The position numbers and the translations under genes were made by a program. The notes under the pieces were generated by a model. The model was not told where the DNA came from. It searched no databases and saw only the letters and a program-made list of their open reading frames with translations. Shown here one piece after another: positions 11,851 to 21,748 of a DNA stretch of 64,000 bases; positions within the stretch are counted from its first letter, which is position 1, and every line of letters starts with the position of its first letter. The stretch comes from Cyclaneusma minus (Eukaryota > Ascomycota > Leotiomycetes > Marthamycetales > Marthamycetaceae), in the NCBI GenBank assembly GCA_037179335.1, contig JAKZHN010000028.1:372001-436000 (forward strand), given 5' to 3'.

Positions 11851-13676
11851 TCGATCGGGCCTTGAGAGTGCCACCTATTGCACTGCTTACGGCGCTGGAT
11901 CTGTACCAACTGTTGCGAATGTAAGATACGATCACTGTTTAAAAAAAAGTCGATTAGCTGCATTAGATACCCTTTGCTTCGCGGCCATATTGGAAGCTTG
12001 CAGTGTAGATAGAATTACATGGACAAATGTTTCCACTCAGACTTGTGAGTATCTGAGTATCTCTCATCGTGATGTGGTTTTCTCTTGAACTTCTCAGCTA
12101 GAATGCAGCAGAGGTGTGTTTGTGATGGCATTTTCTACCTAGGCACCACCGAGTGCCACAGCTGACATAGACTCTCTGCTTCTTGAAGTCAGGAGTCTTG
12201 GGCCTTTGAAGTATTTTACCCTATCTTAAATGGTCACAGTATGTTGAATTCACAATTCACGCAAGCATCATTTCACTCGGAGTCTCAGAGCTTATTTGGT
12301 ATCATACTACAAGATTGGACGATGTAGATATTTTGTATCGAGTAGTACCCGGGTCAGGTCCGGCACCCGTCCCGCCCACTTGCTCGCTCCTTCCCTCTCC
12401 TATCAACCAAAGCAATCCCCTACCTTCCCAGCTATAGCTATGTCAAAGGGCTCCCCTGGCCCAGTAGAAAAATCTCTGACTGCTTTATAATTGCAGGTAA
12501 TAATAGGTGTCGGAGTTGGAAGTCTATTCGGATTGCCTGCATGGGCAGACAAAGCTTGTCTGCAATTGCAGCCTTGTCACAGTGTCAGTCAGACTATAAA
12601 GGCTGAGCTATGTGCGCGTAGGCTGCTAAACTCAGTTTGTCTGGTTTGGATCTGGTTGCACGGGGGTTGGGATGTTTCTTTTAGGGGGAGGCTTTCTGCG
12701 GAGTGTAGTGCTTTGAAGCACTCTCTGATAGAAAATGTTCCTGGCTTCCTTAATTCCTGGTCTCTGTCCAAGTACTTTTGTTCCTGGGTACTAGCGTTGC
12801 TCCCAGTTCCTTAATTCTTATGATTGCTTCGTATTTCTGCTTGTTTGGTTGCTTCGTTACTTTGCAGTTCTGTCAAGGCTGAAGTTGTAACATCACTTCC
12901 ATCTGAACCAAAAAGCCATGCTAAAAATGCAAAATGCAAACGGAAAGTAAAATGCAAAAAAAACGCAAAAAAAAAGAACTCGAACCCAGTACATCGTACT
13001 TGTGACCAACGGATATCCACCCGGGAATTGAAATCGTCTTTAAAGACTTTCCAATCAAGCCAGACACCATGTCTTGCCATTCGAGTTCTGACAATCCGTT
13101 GCAGAAATTGCTCTATATGTCAGCTTCCGCCAGATCTTTTCCAAGCATTACAAAAGCATCAGTTGTCATGCCGGAGGCGGGACTGGGTGGCCTTATCTAC
13201 ACGATGAGTACCTGATGGCTGGCTGGATGTTCAGGGATGATGACATGGAAGTTGTATGGTTGTTTTCTAGCTGACCGGGTCGTCTTGATCACTGTTACTC
13301 CCAGCCTAATTAGTCAGGTTTACTTAAGTACCTGAGCTGTTTCTAAATACTAGGGCTGTCAAGCTATCTGGATTGCTATTTGCTTCTCAAGTTCTCGTGG
13401 GTAATCAGGGGGTAGAACCACTCGTTCTCCTCGCTCCACAACATGTCCGGGAATTGTGACCGGGGGGATCACAAGAAGATTCCGGGATTCTATCAGCCGG
13501 ACGACTAGAATGCTGAGCTGAATCCCTTTTAAGGCGACTTTGTTGATGCTCCGCCTTGCTCTTCCATATCTATACCCAAACAATCCAAGAAGTCTCCTAC
13601 ATCCAACACCTCCAACACGTACAACATCAAGGCAGCAAACAAACCGACATCAAGACATCAACAAGCCTCTTCCACC
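11851..13676. other. Intergenic stretch, 1.8 kb, no gene supported
   Basis: There are only short open frames without domains. At about 12905-12990 the + strand is A-rich (AAAATGCAAA-like repeats, then runs of A) and is followed by a sequence whose complement contains GGTTCGAGTT, a B-box-like motif. A short inverted repeat GCAGACAA/TTGTCTGC lies near 12545. CT-rich sequence before 13677 probably is the promoter and leader of the next gene. Confidence 0.5.
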
Positions 13677-14222
13677 ATGTTAGACAATCCCAATCTCTGC
13701 AACGCCACTGCTGGCCATCCTGCTCAGCTCAGCTTTGTGAGCCCCCAACAAACGGTCTGCCTAACGCTCAATACTAACATCCCACAGGCCGAAGCCAAGC
13801 ACCACGTCGAGACCATACCACGCTTCCTCTCCAGCTCCTCCCTGAATACCATCCGCGTCTTCATTGACACCTTGGACGAAATGCCACCTATCACTATCGT
13901 CGAAAACGACGGTAGCTCCAACCACCTCGCTCAGGACCTTCTCCACACTGTGGCCGAATGTATCAGCAAAGCATTCACAGCCTGCAAAAAGCAAATGCGA
14001 ATTCTCAACAACCTGAAGAAAGATCCCCGCCTCGTTGCCTTGCGAGGACGGTGGATTGAAACTACACTCCACGCTGAGTTGCTTGCGACAGGTCCGATGT
14101 TGCATAAACTCATCGACAGGGTACTGCATGATGTGCAGCCTGGTAGAAACGATGCGGTCATTTGGACACGCTGGTTCCGGGAGTCGAGGGAACAACTCGT
14201 TGTGCTGTATGAAAGCTTTTGA
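13677..14222 (+). CDS. Hypothetical protein with a 51-bp intron
   Basis: I do not recognise the protein. Exons 13677..13736 and 13788..14222 flank an intron of 51 bp with GTGAGC donor, a perfect TACTAAC branch site and CCACAG acceptor; removing it leaves 164 aa. The intron is a multiple of three and has no stop, so a read-through form with 17 extra residues is possible. The product is soluble, with no signal peptide or membrane segment, and predicted largely helical (AECISKAFTACKKQMRILNNL, ELLATGPMLHKLIDRVL). It lies just upstream of another orphan gene on the same strand and could be a 5' part of it, but no splice joining the two is evident. Confidence 0.6.
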   Translation: MLDNPNLCNATAGHPAQLSFVSPQQTVCLTLNTNIPQAEAKHHVETIPRFLSSSSLNTIRVFIDTLDEMPPITIVENDGSSNHLAQDLLHTVAECISKAFTACKKQMRILNNLKKDPRLVALRGRWIETTLHAELLATGPMLHKLIDRVLHDVQPGRNDAVIWTRWFRESREQLVVLYESF

Positions 14223-14496
14223 AAGCTTCGTCGCTTCTAGTTTCTGGGTGGGGAAGGCCACAATTACAGCCATGCCGAGCTGTCAAGTTCATCGACAGCG
14301 GCATCTCCAAAGTCGTCAATAAAACTGTGAGGCACGAGCGTGGCCTTTCAAGTTGTCATCGACGAAATCTGGTCGGACAAGCCCTCGTTCTATAGCATGG
14401 CATCCTCCGAAATCGCCCAGCGTCTTTCCGCCCTGAGAGTCAATGAATCCAACTCCAACATCGCCAAACGCTCTTTCTCGTCCAAGGTCACCAGGA

Positions 14497-14907
14497 ATGG
14501 CCCAAAAACCCCCCAAGAAATCTCGCAAGAAAGCGCTCAAAGTAAACGGCATTAAGGAGCGCAAGATCCAAGGCTCTTATAAGCGAGTTTCTACCAAAAA
14601 GGATGTTCGAGAAGAGGTGAAGACCAACATCGACGAGAAGAAGGGCACCAGCTACGCCGTCCGACCCGACCTGAACCACAAGGGCTCGGGTATCATCGAA
14701 CTCCCGGGATTTCCAAGTCAAGAGCTTACACTGCACCCGAGACCTCATTACGGCAAGGAAGTCGCAATGCAGAAGTCATGGGAGAACTACGGTGATTGGG
14801 ACAGGGGTGGAAAAGGCGATTGGTTTGTTTCCTCGGTTCTCGAGTCTCTCGAAGTTTCATCAAAGATTCAAGTGGGCAAAGGTGTCGGATATGGGCTGCC
14901 AATGTAG
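14497..14907 (+). CDS. Hypothetical basic protein
   Basis: This open frame encodes 136 aa from the Met at 14497 (154 aa from 14443). It starts with a very basic segment (KPPKKSRKKALKVNGIKERK), possibly a nuclear signal, followed by a compact C-terminal part with WENYGDWDRGGKGDWF and a Gly-rich end. I know no family for it. An alternative frame starting at 14340 overlaps its 5' end and looks weaker. A tandem array begins about 45 bp after its stop. Confidence 0.4.
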   Translation: MAQKPPKKSRKKALKVNGIKERKIQGSYKRVSTKKDVREEVKTNIDEKKGTSYAVRPDLNHKGSGIIELPGFPSQELTLHPRPHYGKEVAMQKSWENYGDWDRGGKGDWFVSSVLESLEVSSKIQVGKGVGYGLPM

Positions 14908-14949
14908 CTTAGTTCCTTCGAATTACAATGCTACACATTCCTTCCCCTG

Positions 14950-15078
14950 AAATATCCTGGATAATTCGGAATATTCCGAGCGATTGGGAATATTCCAAGT
15001 AATTAAGAGTATTCCAAATGATTGGGAGTACCCCAAGTATTGGAGTATTCCAAGTAATTTGGAGTACTTCAAGTGACC
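14950..15078 (+). repeat. Degenerate 19-bp tandem array A
   Basis: Seven to eight head-to-tail units of about 19 bp fit AATATTCCAAGTAATYGGG: AATATTCCGAGCGATTGGG, AATATTCCAAGTAATTAAG, AGTATTCCAAATGATTGGG, AGTACCCCAAGTATTGG, AGTATTCCAAGTAATTTGG, AGTACTTCAAGTGACCGG. Junctions create the palindrome GGAATATTCC. It lies in the 3' flank of the orphan gene ending at 14907. Confidence 0.85.
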
Positions 15079-15401
15079 GGAAATCTCATGATCTCATCGG
15101 TCATCCCACTAATCTTAGGCCGTTTGCAAACTGTTCAGGCACTGTATTCCCTTAGGAGTCAAATCTGTTACAACTCCACGAGCTGGTTGAACGATACACG
15201 TGTGCTTTGCATGTCCCTCGTATTTTCTATATCCGTCTACCATCTAGCATATGTTCTTAGAGAATATTGACTCATTAAAGCCTCTATCTATGATCCTGCC
15301 CGTAAGCTTCCTGTAAAATCTAACCCATAGCCACTCTAACACGCCATCTAGAATGAGATCCGACCAAAACCAGCAACTCCTTTGCTTAACATCATACCCC
15401 T
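15079..15401. other. Intergenic remainder between array A and the ferric reductase
   Basis: About 320 bp hold the convergent 3' ends of the orphan gene (+) and the ferric reductase gene (-). I see no gene or named element. Confidence 0.5.
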
Positions 15402-17486
15402 TTACCAACCAAACTGCTCGCAATGCAACTCAATACTCTTGTCTCCCTTGCCAATGCAAGCGGCCGTCGTCTCTCTAACTGCCTTCATAAGACTGTCTGG
15501 TCCACATGCACTCACAATGACCCTCTCATCTGCTCCGGACTCCGCAACAGCGCAGTTGATGAAATTAGCGACGTCGGGCCTTCCTTGGTGAATAGACAGC
15601 TGCGTCAGCGAGATAGGGGTATCTGAGGAACCCGTGGCTGATTTCTCCGCATCTCTGAGCACATGTATCGATGCTGCTGGTGTCTTTGTAGCTGTTGGGT
15701 CGATAATAGTCGTTTTCTCCTTAGAAGCGTCAGAATAAGCGCTGAATAGGGTAGAAGACGAAAAATTAGAGCGTAGCGAATCTTTGGACCTGCTAGTACC
15801 CGTGACAAAAAGTGAAACACGGACGTTGGGGCTTGCTAATACTGCATGCAGCCCCTTTTCGAACCATGTAAGGGTCTCTGCCGCATGATTAGCACTCTAG
15901 AAGCCCCGTAAACTCAAGTAAAGGTCCAACATACCTTTCTCTTTCACAACCCACACAAACTCAACAATCCTCCTTGTGCCCTCGATTTTCTCCGCCAATT
16001 CCTCCAATACGCCGAACGCATAGCTGGCTCCACTTCCTCCTACAATGAGCAAAATTCGCTCATAATCAGTCCAACAAGGGTTTACCCCATAAGGTCCATC
16101 AGTGCTCGCCACCACCTCCTTTTCCGGATTTTCCAGTGCAAACTCATGCAAATCCTTTGTAAAGCCATTGTAGGCTGCAATCACCAACTCGGTCGGATCT
16201 GCACTCGATATCGTAAAGGGGTGAGTTTCAGCCAATCTGACTCCCGGGATCCATAAAAACGCATGCTTGCCTGCACTCTTCCTGCCCAAAGATTTGCGTA
16301 ATGTAATTCGTGTGCCGCCATTGGGTAAAGGGGTCAAAGTAGCTGTGTTGCCTACCGAATACCAGGAAATGCGTAAGAAGCGGACTAGGCGGTCGAGAAG
16401 CCACATTGAAGCCGTGAATATTATAATTTTCACAGTGTGGGTCGAGAATTTCGGGCGGTGCATGCCTGCCATAATGAGGATTATGATAAAGCAGCAAACA
16501 TGGACGATGTAGAAGACTTCATAGCGTAATTTGCGAAGCAGAAGAGCGGTGAAGAGGATTGAGAGCATCATGAAGCCAGCCGTAATGCCGAATATTTGAT
16601 TGTTTTCTTGGAGGGTTGCCAGATCAGAGGTGTGCGAGTAGGCCGTGATATAAACGACGGTATGGCAGCACATGGCCGTTATACAGGTATAGCCTGCAAT
16701 TCGGTGAAGGACGTTCAGTCGCTCGTAGGATTGGGCGTTCAGGGGTGCGAGGGGGGTATTTTTGAGGGCCAGAAAGGTGAGGAAAGTCAAGTTGGCAACG
16801 GTGATCCTGGGACTTGGTAAGCTTTGTTCCAGGTAACTTCGGTCATCCAAAGTAATTTGAATTATTCCAAGTAGATCGGAATACTCCAAGTAACTCGGAT
16901 CATTCCAAGTAACTAGGATTACTCCAAGTAATTCGAAATATTCCAAGTAAGTTGTAACTTGGATTATTCCAAGTGCTTCTGGATATTCGAAGTAACTTGG
17001 GATATTTCCAATAATTGGGATATTTTAGGATACTCGGCGACTACCAGCAGTGACTAGAATCTCTTCGTCTCACTGTAGATGTGAACTGAAAATGGAACTT
17101 ACCAGCCCAGGCGTTTAGCGAAGAATTTGAGGGCAGTCCAATCCATCATAGTGAAAGCCAGAATGACATTGACGGCGATGTAGAGTAAGGTGAGGCCAGC
17201 ATGGCCTAGGGATGGAAACCCGGGGACTTTCCGTAGAAAGGCGCCTCGGATAGATCTAAAATGTATTAAAAAGAGCATTTCTGGCTAAATAAGCGGAAGT
17301 AGCATACCGGGTAGCCGAGATAATAACTCGGACTGGACCAGACTGCTTGCTGGTGCGTTTGAAGAGGAACCGGGTCCAGTGGAAAAGGGCGAAGATGGCA
17401 ATAATGCCGACCATAGCTGTAGCAAAGTAGCCTACAGCTAGGACGTTGTTGTGAAGCCTTACGGCTTTTGACTGTCCCTTTGCCAT
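15402..17486 (-). CDS. Ferric reductase (FRE/NOX-like flavocytochrome)
   Basis: The product is a membrane flavocytochrome that passes electrons from NADPH via FAD and two haems to extracellular Fe(III) or Cu(II). Exons complement(15402..15877, 15935..16806, 17103..17255, 17308..17486) sum to 560 codons (559 aa). The N-terminal half has six or seven hydrophobic segments. Haem-binding pairs are His145/His159 and His213/His227, both HX13H. The FAD site HPFTISS lies in the middle, and NADPH motifs GPYG, GGSGASYAFG and C-terminal CGPDSL follow. The start Met (MAKGQSK) is uncertain: a frame from 17783 can be spliced in phase to PFTTMAKGQ and would add about 65 residues. Intron 2, 296 bp, consists almost wholly of a tandem array; the other introns are 52 and 57 bp. 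Substrate metal cannot be told from sequence. Confidence 0.9.
16828..17036 (+). repeat. Degenerate 19-bp tandem array B (fills ferric reductase intron 2)
   Basis: About ten units fit ATTATTCCAAGTAACTCGG: ATTATTCCAAGTAGATCGG, AATACTCCAAGTAACTCGG, ATCATTCCAAGTAACTAGG, ATTACTCCAAGTAATTCGA, ATATTCGAAGTAACTTGGG. The array lies entirely between donor (17102) and acceptor (16807) of a 296-bp intron, leaving only short unique edges for splice signals. Confidence 0.9.
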
Positions 17487-17755
17487 AGTTGTGAATGGCC
17501 TGGTGAAGGTGGAAGTCAAAGAACAGAGGTACATTGAACAAGTCAAGAAGGTAGTTGAAGCTTAAATACGGAAGAACATGAATCAGGGAACTTACTTTAC
17601 GTAGATCCGGACCAGCTTGGGCCCAGCTTGACCATGACTTGGTTGGGGCGATCCTTCCCCAGATTGGATCTCTTGTTGTACATAATAACAGCCTTTGCAT
17701 GGAAGTGAAGGAAAGGGCGAAGCTGGCTTGCGGCGATTTCCATATCCAAGGCCTG

Positions 17756-17872
17756 GGTTCCCAATTACTAGGAACATTCGCAATTATTGTGAATATGGAT
17801 AGTTACCGAAGATTATTAAGATTATCAAAGACAACCTCAATTACTAGGAATATTCGTATTTATTAGGAGTTT
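17756..17872 (+). repeat. Weak tandem array C
   Basis: Only the ends show clear units (TTACTAGGAACATTCGCAA near 17766 and ATTACTAGGAATATTCGTA near 17838); the middle is too diverged to phase. I list it because the units match the family in order and direction. Confidence 0.35.
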
Positions 17873-18117
17873 CCGAAGGCGCAGAGGGAGAAAAGTTGAG
17901 ACGAACTGATCTCACTGTCTCTGCCGAGGAGAAAAGAATAAATGCGCATGAAGGCACAAAATTCAAGGATATGTATGTCCTTTTGGGTTTAGATACATCT
18001 CTGCGATAGGGAATTGGCATTTCTTGGCCATTTCTTGGCTGATGCTTGCTCAAAGGTGATTACTTTGACATAGTTCACCGAAGTAGGCGGGGAAAAATGG
18101 AAAGAATTGTGAAATTT

Positions 18118-18226
18118 CAAACAACTAAGAATATTCCAAGTAATCAGGAATATTCCAAGTGATCAGGAAAATCCAAGTAATCATAGGTATTCCGAGTAAT
18201 CGGGAATCCAAGTCACTGAGATCAAT
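18118..18226 (+). repeat. Degenerate 19-bp tandem array D
   Basis: About five to six units fit AATATTCCAAGTAATCAGG, two of them differing by a single base (AATATTCCAAGTAATCAGG and AATATTCCAAGTGATCAGG), then shorter decayed copies to AATCCAAGTCACTGAG. Confidence 0.85.
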
Positions 18227-19108
18227 TCACTGAAGTGACGATGCGTCGATGACATGCTGATGCGGGAGAAGTGGAGAGATCAGATAAGATGGAACATGCC
18301 TTCCTGATTATCAGATCCGAAGATAATTTTTCGTGAATGACCCACTCGGACAGGGAAGGACATGGAGTCAGGGGTGGGGAGGGAGCTGCTGTTCCGACAT
18401 CGCGCCGCTTCTTTGACCGGAACGGGGACATGGGTATTCAGGATATCACACTTCAATTCCTTAACCTCGAAGTTAGGCTGAAGAGAATGAAGCTTAGGAT
18501 CGATTCACCTGGGCTTGAGAAGCTCCTTTATACCTTACCTAGGTACCTAGCCAAAGGACCTCCGGGTCACCTGCGTACAGTTGTATGTAGGTTGTAGCTG
18601 CACGGTGGCAGTTGACTTTCACAAGACCGACAAGGCACACATGCCGAGCAGCCGCCTCGTGGAGTCATAACGCCTTGATTCATGAGGGCATTGGTGACCT
18701 CCTTGGGGCTGGATCTGTAGCAGTCAAAAATTAAAATCGGGTGAGCATGTGTGGACTTCTGTGACAAGCTGCAAAAGAGCCATGAGAATCAAAAATGGCA
18801 AAAATGGCAAAACACACAACAGCAGGTATTCGCTGGTGGTCACCCACCCAACTACTAATCTGCCGATCTGAGGCTTATGTATGCAAGAGCGGACGGGTTT
18901 GCCAGTTCTCCTCAGTCTATGGTCGTATGTGCCATATTAGTGTTGAATCCGGGTACAAGAATGGGAGTGACTCAATCCGCAATCGAGATAAAGCCTTTAG
19001 GCTTTAGCCAGGTTCAAGTGATCCAAGAAAGATTTAGCACAAATGGAAAGCTTAAAAAGGTTGACCGCTGCAGATTGCAGGAACTTGAAGCTCTGCGAAG
19101 TTTAGATC

Positions 19109-19204
19109 TAACCGTTGCACCACGATTTTTCAAATCTGGTGTTTTTACTTTTTAGGAGTTGCCACCAGATTTTCAAATCTGGAAAATCGTGGTGCAACGG
19201 TTAA
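19109..19204. repeat. Near-perfect long inverted repeat (hairpin) downstream of GUF1
   Basis: The left arm begins TAACCGTTGCACCACGATTT at 19109 and the right arm ends with its exact complement at 19204; 21 bases pair without mismatch and a further block around AAATCTGGTG pairs after an 8-base insertion in the right arm. The loop is about 20 bp. The right arm carries its own small palindrome CCAGATTT-TC-AAATCTGG. It is 80 bp beyond the GUF1 stop codon, so it may be in its 3' UTR or be a tiny TIR element. Confidence 0.85.
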
Positions 19205-19284
19205 TGCTTGTTTTCATACGCAATGACCTTTTCTAGAACAGTATATACAATGATAGTAGTACAGCCCCAGCCCCCGCCTCTTTT

Positions 19285-21327
19285 CTACTTCGCCAAGAAC
19301 TTCTGAAAAGCCTTGTGATCAATCGTAATATTCCCCACCGCCTTCAACTTCTTCCTCCCCTCCTTCTGCTTCTCCAGCAACTTCCTGCGCCGACTCACAT
19401 CACTCGCATGCAACTTCGCCAACACATCCTTTCTAAACGGCTTAATCGTTTCTCTCGCCACAATCCGCTTCCCCGCCACTGCCTGAATAATGACTTCAAA
19501 CATCTGCCTATCCACGTGTTCCTTAAACTTCTTGACCCATTGTCTGCCCAACCGCTCCGTTTGAGAGGTATGCACGACGCGCGCTACTGCGTCGACGGGT
19601 TCTTTGTTAACGAGTAATTGCAGTTTTACCATGTTGCTGCGGCGCCAGCCAGCGTCTTCGTAGTCGAGCGAGGCATAGCCTTTAGTAGCGCCTTTCAGCT
19701 TGCCGAAGAAATCGTCGACGAGTTGGGAGAGGGGGATGTCGTATTTGAGGATTACTTGCGTGGCAGTAAAAAACGAGATATCCACCTGCTCGCCCCTATT
19801 CGCTTCGCACAGCTCAATCACTTTGCCCAAGTACTCTTCGGGCAAGGTGATTGTAGCTGCTACATAAGGCTCCTGAAATTCTTGCACGCGTTGGTAGCCC
19901 GAGTCCATGTCGGGGAACTCGGCGGGGTTTTGGATGATGGTTTCTTTGCCGTCGCGCCAGATTACTTTGAAGGGGACGGTGGGGGGCGTGATGATGATGC
20001 TCGCGCCGTGTTCTTGACGCAGACGGTCTTCGAAAACGGAGCAGTGCAAAGTACCAAGGAAGCCGAGACGCCAGCCGGCGCCGAGTGCTTCGGAGGATTC
20101 TTTCTGTAGGCTGACGCTGCGGTCGTTGAGCACGATTTGACTTATGCTGTCTTCGAGATGGCCGTGGTCGCTTTGGTCGACTGGGAAGGCGGCAACGAAA
20201 ACCATGGACTTGGGCTCTTCAAAACCGGGATACGGCTCCACCATCCTTTCGGATCCGACTGTGGTGAATGTATCTCCCACTTTAGCCTCCTGGCTTCGCT
20301 TCATGCCAGGATTGAAGTATATGTATCCAAGCTGGCCAGCTCTCAAAACGCTTTGCGGCGTCTGATCAGGATACATAATGCCCACCTCTCCCACAAAATA
20401 CTTCAACCCCGTAGCAAACGACGTAATTTGATCGCCCGCCTTGACCGTACCATCGAAAATCCTAACCAGCAATATGACCCCCTTATAATTATCATACCAC
20501 GAATCAATAAGCAGCAAGCGCAACGGCTTCGTATGATCCCCCTCGGGCGCCGGGATCTGCTCAATAACATTCGGGAAGATAGCTTCAACATTCAACCCCG
20601 TCTTCGCACTCACCAACACCGCCTTTTCCGGATCCAGCTCAAACGTACTCTGCATCTGCTCCAGTGCTCTCGGCGCATCCGCAGACGGTAAATCCACCTT
20701 ATTAATCACTGGCACCAGATTCAGGCCCTGCGAAAACGCCAAGTAGAAATTCGCCACCGTCTGCGCCTGCACGCCTTGACTGGCATCGACCAACAGTAAC
20801 GCTCCTCCGCAACTTGCATAGCTCCTGCTCACTTCGGCGCGGAAATCGACATGGCCGGGCGTGTCGACTAGGTTTAGGAAATAGTCTTCGCCTTTGTATT
20901 TGTACAGCATGGAGCATGTTTGCGCTTTGACTGTGATGCCTCGTTCGCGTTCCACATCCAGCTTGTCCAGGATCTGCTTGTTTCCGCCAGGTTGAATGGT
21001 GCCGGAGATTTCCAACAGGCGGTCGGAAAGCGTGGATTTGCCATGGTCGACGTGTGCTACGATGCAGAAGTTGCGGAAGCGTTCAATGGGGATTTTGGCA
21101 ATGCGCTTCTCAAGCTCCGAGGGGATGATTTTGGCAGCTTGCGCGCCCAGTGCTACCGAGGTGGAAAATGCGGAGACATTTTGGAGAGAGAGCCGGAGCT
21201 GTGAGGATGGCGGATTGAGGGCATATCGTGTTAGGGTCGATGGGAGAGTGAAGATGCCATGGTGGGCGGAAGGGCTCCGGGCAAAGCTACCGAGCCTTTG
21301 GAACCCAGCTAGACATGGCCGCATCAA
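19285..21327 (-). CDS. GUF1: Mitochondrial translation factor GUF1 (EF4/LepA)
   Basis: This GTPase acts on mitochondrial ribosomes and promotes accurate protein synthesis under stress (family knowledge). It is intronless, 680 aa. Residues 1-60 look like a presequence (Arg/Ser/Leu-rich, no acidic residues). G1 AHVDHGKST is at about 91-99, followed by G3 DTPGHVDF and G4 NKVDLP. The EF-G-like domains II and V and the LepA-specific C-terminal domain are complete, ending with GNITIDHKAFQKFL. Two adjacent Met codons start the frame. Its promoter is shared with MAD2 on the other strand. Confidence 0.96.
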   Translation of the reverse strand: MMRPCLAGFQRLGSFARSPSAHHGIFTLPSTLTRYALNPPSSQLRLSLQNVSAFSTSVALGAQAAKIIPSELEKRIAKIPIERFRNFCIVAHVDHGKSTLSDRLLEISGTIQPGGNKQILDKLDVERERGITVKAQTCSMLYKYKGEDYFLNLVDTPGHVDFRAEVSRSYASCGGALLLVDASQGVQAQTVANFYLAFSQGLNLVPVINKVDLPSADAPRALEQMQSTFELDPEKAVLVSAKTGLNVEAIFPNVIEQIPAPEGDHTKPLRLLLIDSWYDNYKGVILLVRIFDGTVKAGDQITSFATGLKYFVGEVGIMYPDQTPQSVLRAGQLGYIYFNPGMKRSQEAKVGDTFTTVGSERMVEPYPGFEEPKSMVFVAAFPVDQSDHGHLEDSISQIVLNDRSVSLQKESSEALGAGWRLGFLGTLHCSVFEDRLRQEHGASIIITPPTVPFKVIWRDGKETIIQNPAEFPDMDSGYQRVQEFQEPYVAATITLPEEYLGKVIELCEANRGEQVDISFFTATQVILKYDIPLSQLVDDFFGKLKGATKGYASLDYEDAGWRRSNMVKLQLLVNKEPVDAVARVVHTSQTERLGRQWVKKFKEHVDRQMFEVIIQAVAGKRIVARETIKPFRKDVLAKLHASDVSRRRKLLEKQKEGRKKLKAVGNITIDHKAFQKFLAK

Positions 21328-21748
21328 GACTGCTGCAGGATCAAAAGAGTGGCGTGGACGGTCTCAAAGCTCATCGCATCGGGAACTTTTTTCTTGGTGG
21401 TTGGATTTAAGATCTGGGGAGTTGAAGGCGGTGGCAGAACATTTGGTGGGGAGTTTCAATCGGAGCTTGTTTAACGCAGGCTTGAAGAAGGAGCTTGGAA
21501 GGAAAGTAAAGCCAATCGGATTCTCTATTGTGAAGGGAATTATCAATTGACAATAGGAGATACTCAGATTATACTTAAACTTATAAGAAGAGGTCTTAGC
21601 ACTTTCTATCATCACCTTCAACCAGCTTCACCCATCTCGCTGCTCCCAGAGTTGCCCCGCCAACTGCGATTCATCGCCGTTCGACCTCCTTCAGAAACCA
21701 TCATCCGTCCCTCTCCACCACCAAACTCCCAGAAACCCAGCCGCCATC
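21328..21748. promoter_or_regulatory. Divergent promoter region GUF1 / MAD2
   Basis: About 420 bp with a CT/CA-rich stretch before the MAD2 start, typical of a fungal leader. No named site recognised. Confidence 0.55.

Larger units (their letters stand above)
17487..19284. other. Intergenic stretch, 1.8 kb, two repeat arrays and one hairpin
   Basis: The left part is the 5' region of the ferric reductase and may include an upstream exon (frame from 17783). Arrays C (weak) and D lie at 17756-17872 and 18118-18226. A long inverted repeat sits at 19109-19204 just past the GUF1 stop. No protein gene is supported. Confidence 0.6.

Noticed and set aside
14950..18226. CRISPR array
   Set aside because: The units are direct degenerate tandem repeats without unique spacers, and this is a fungal nuclear genome.
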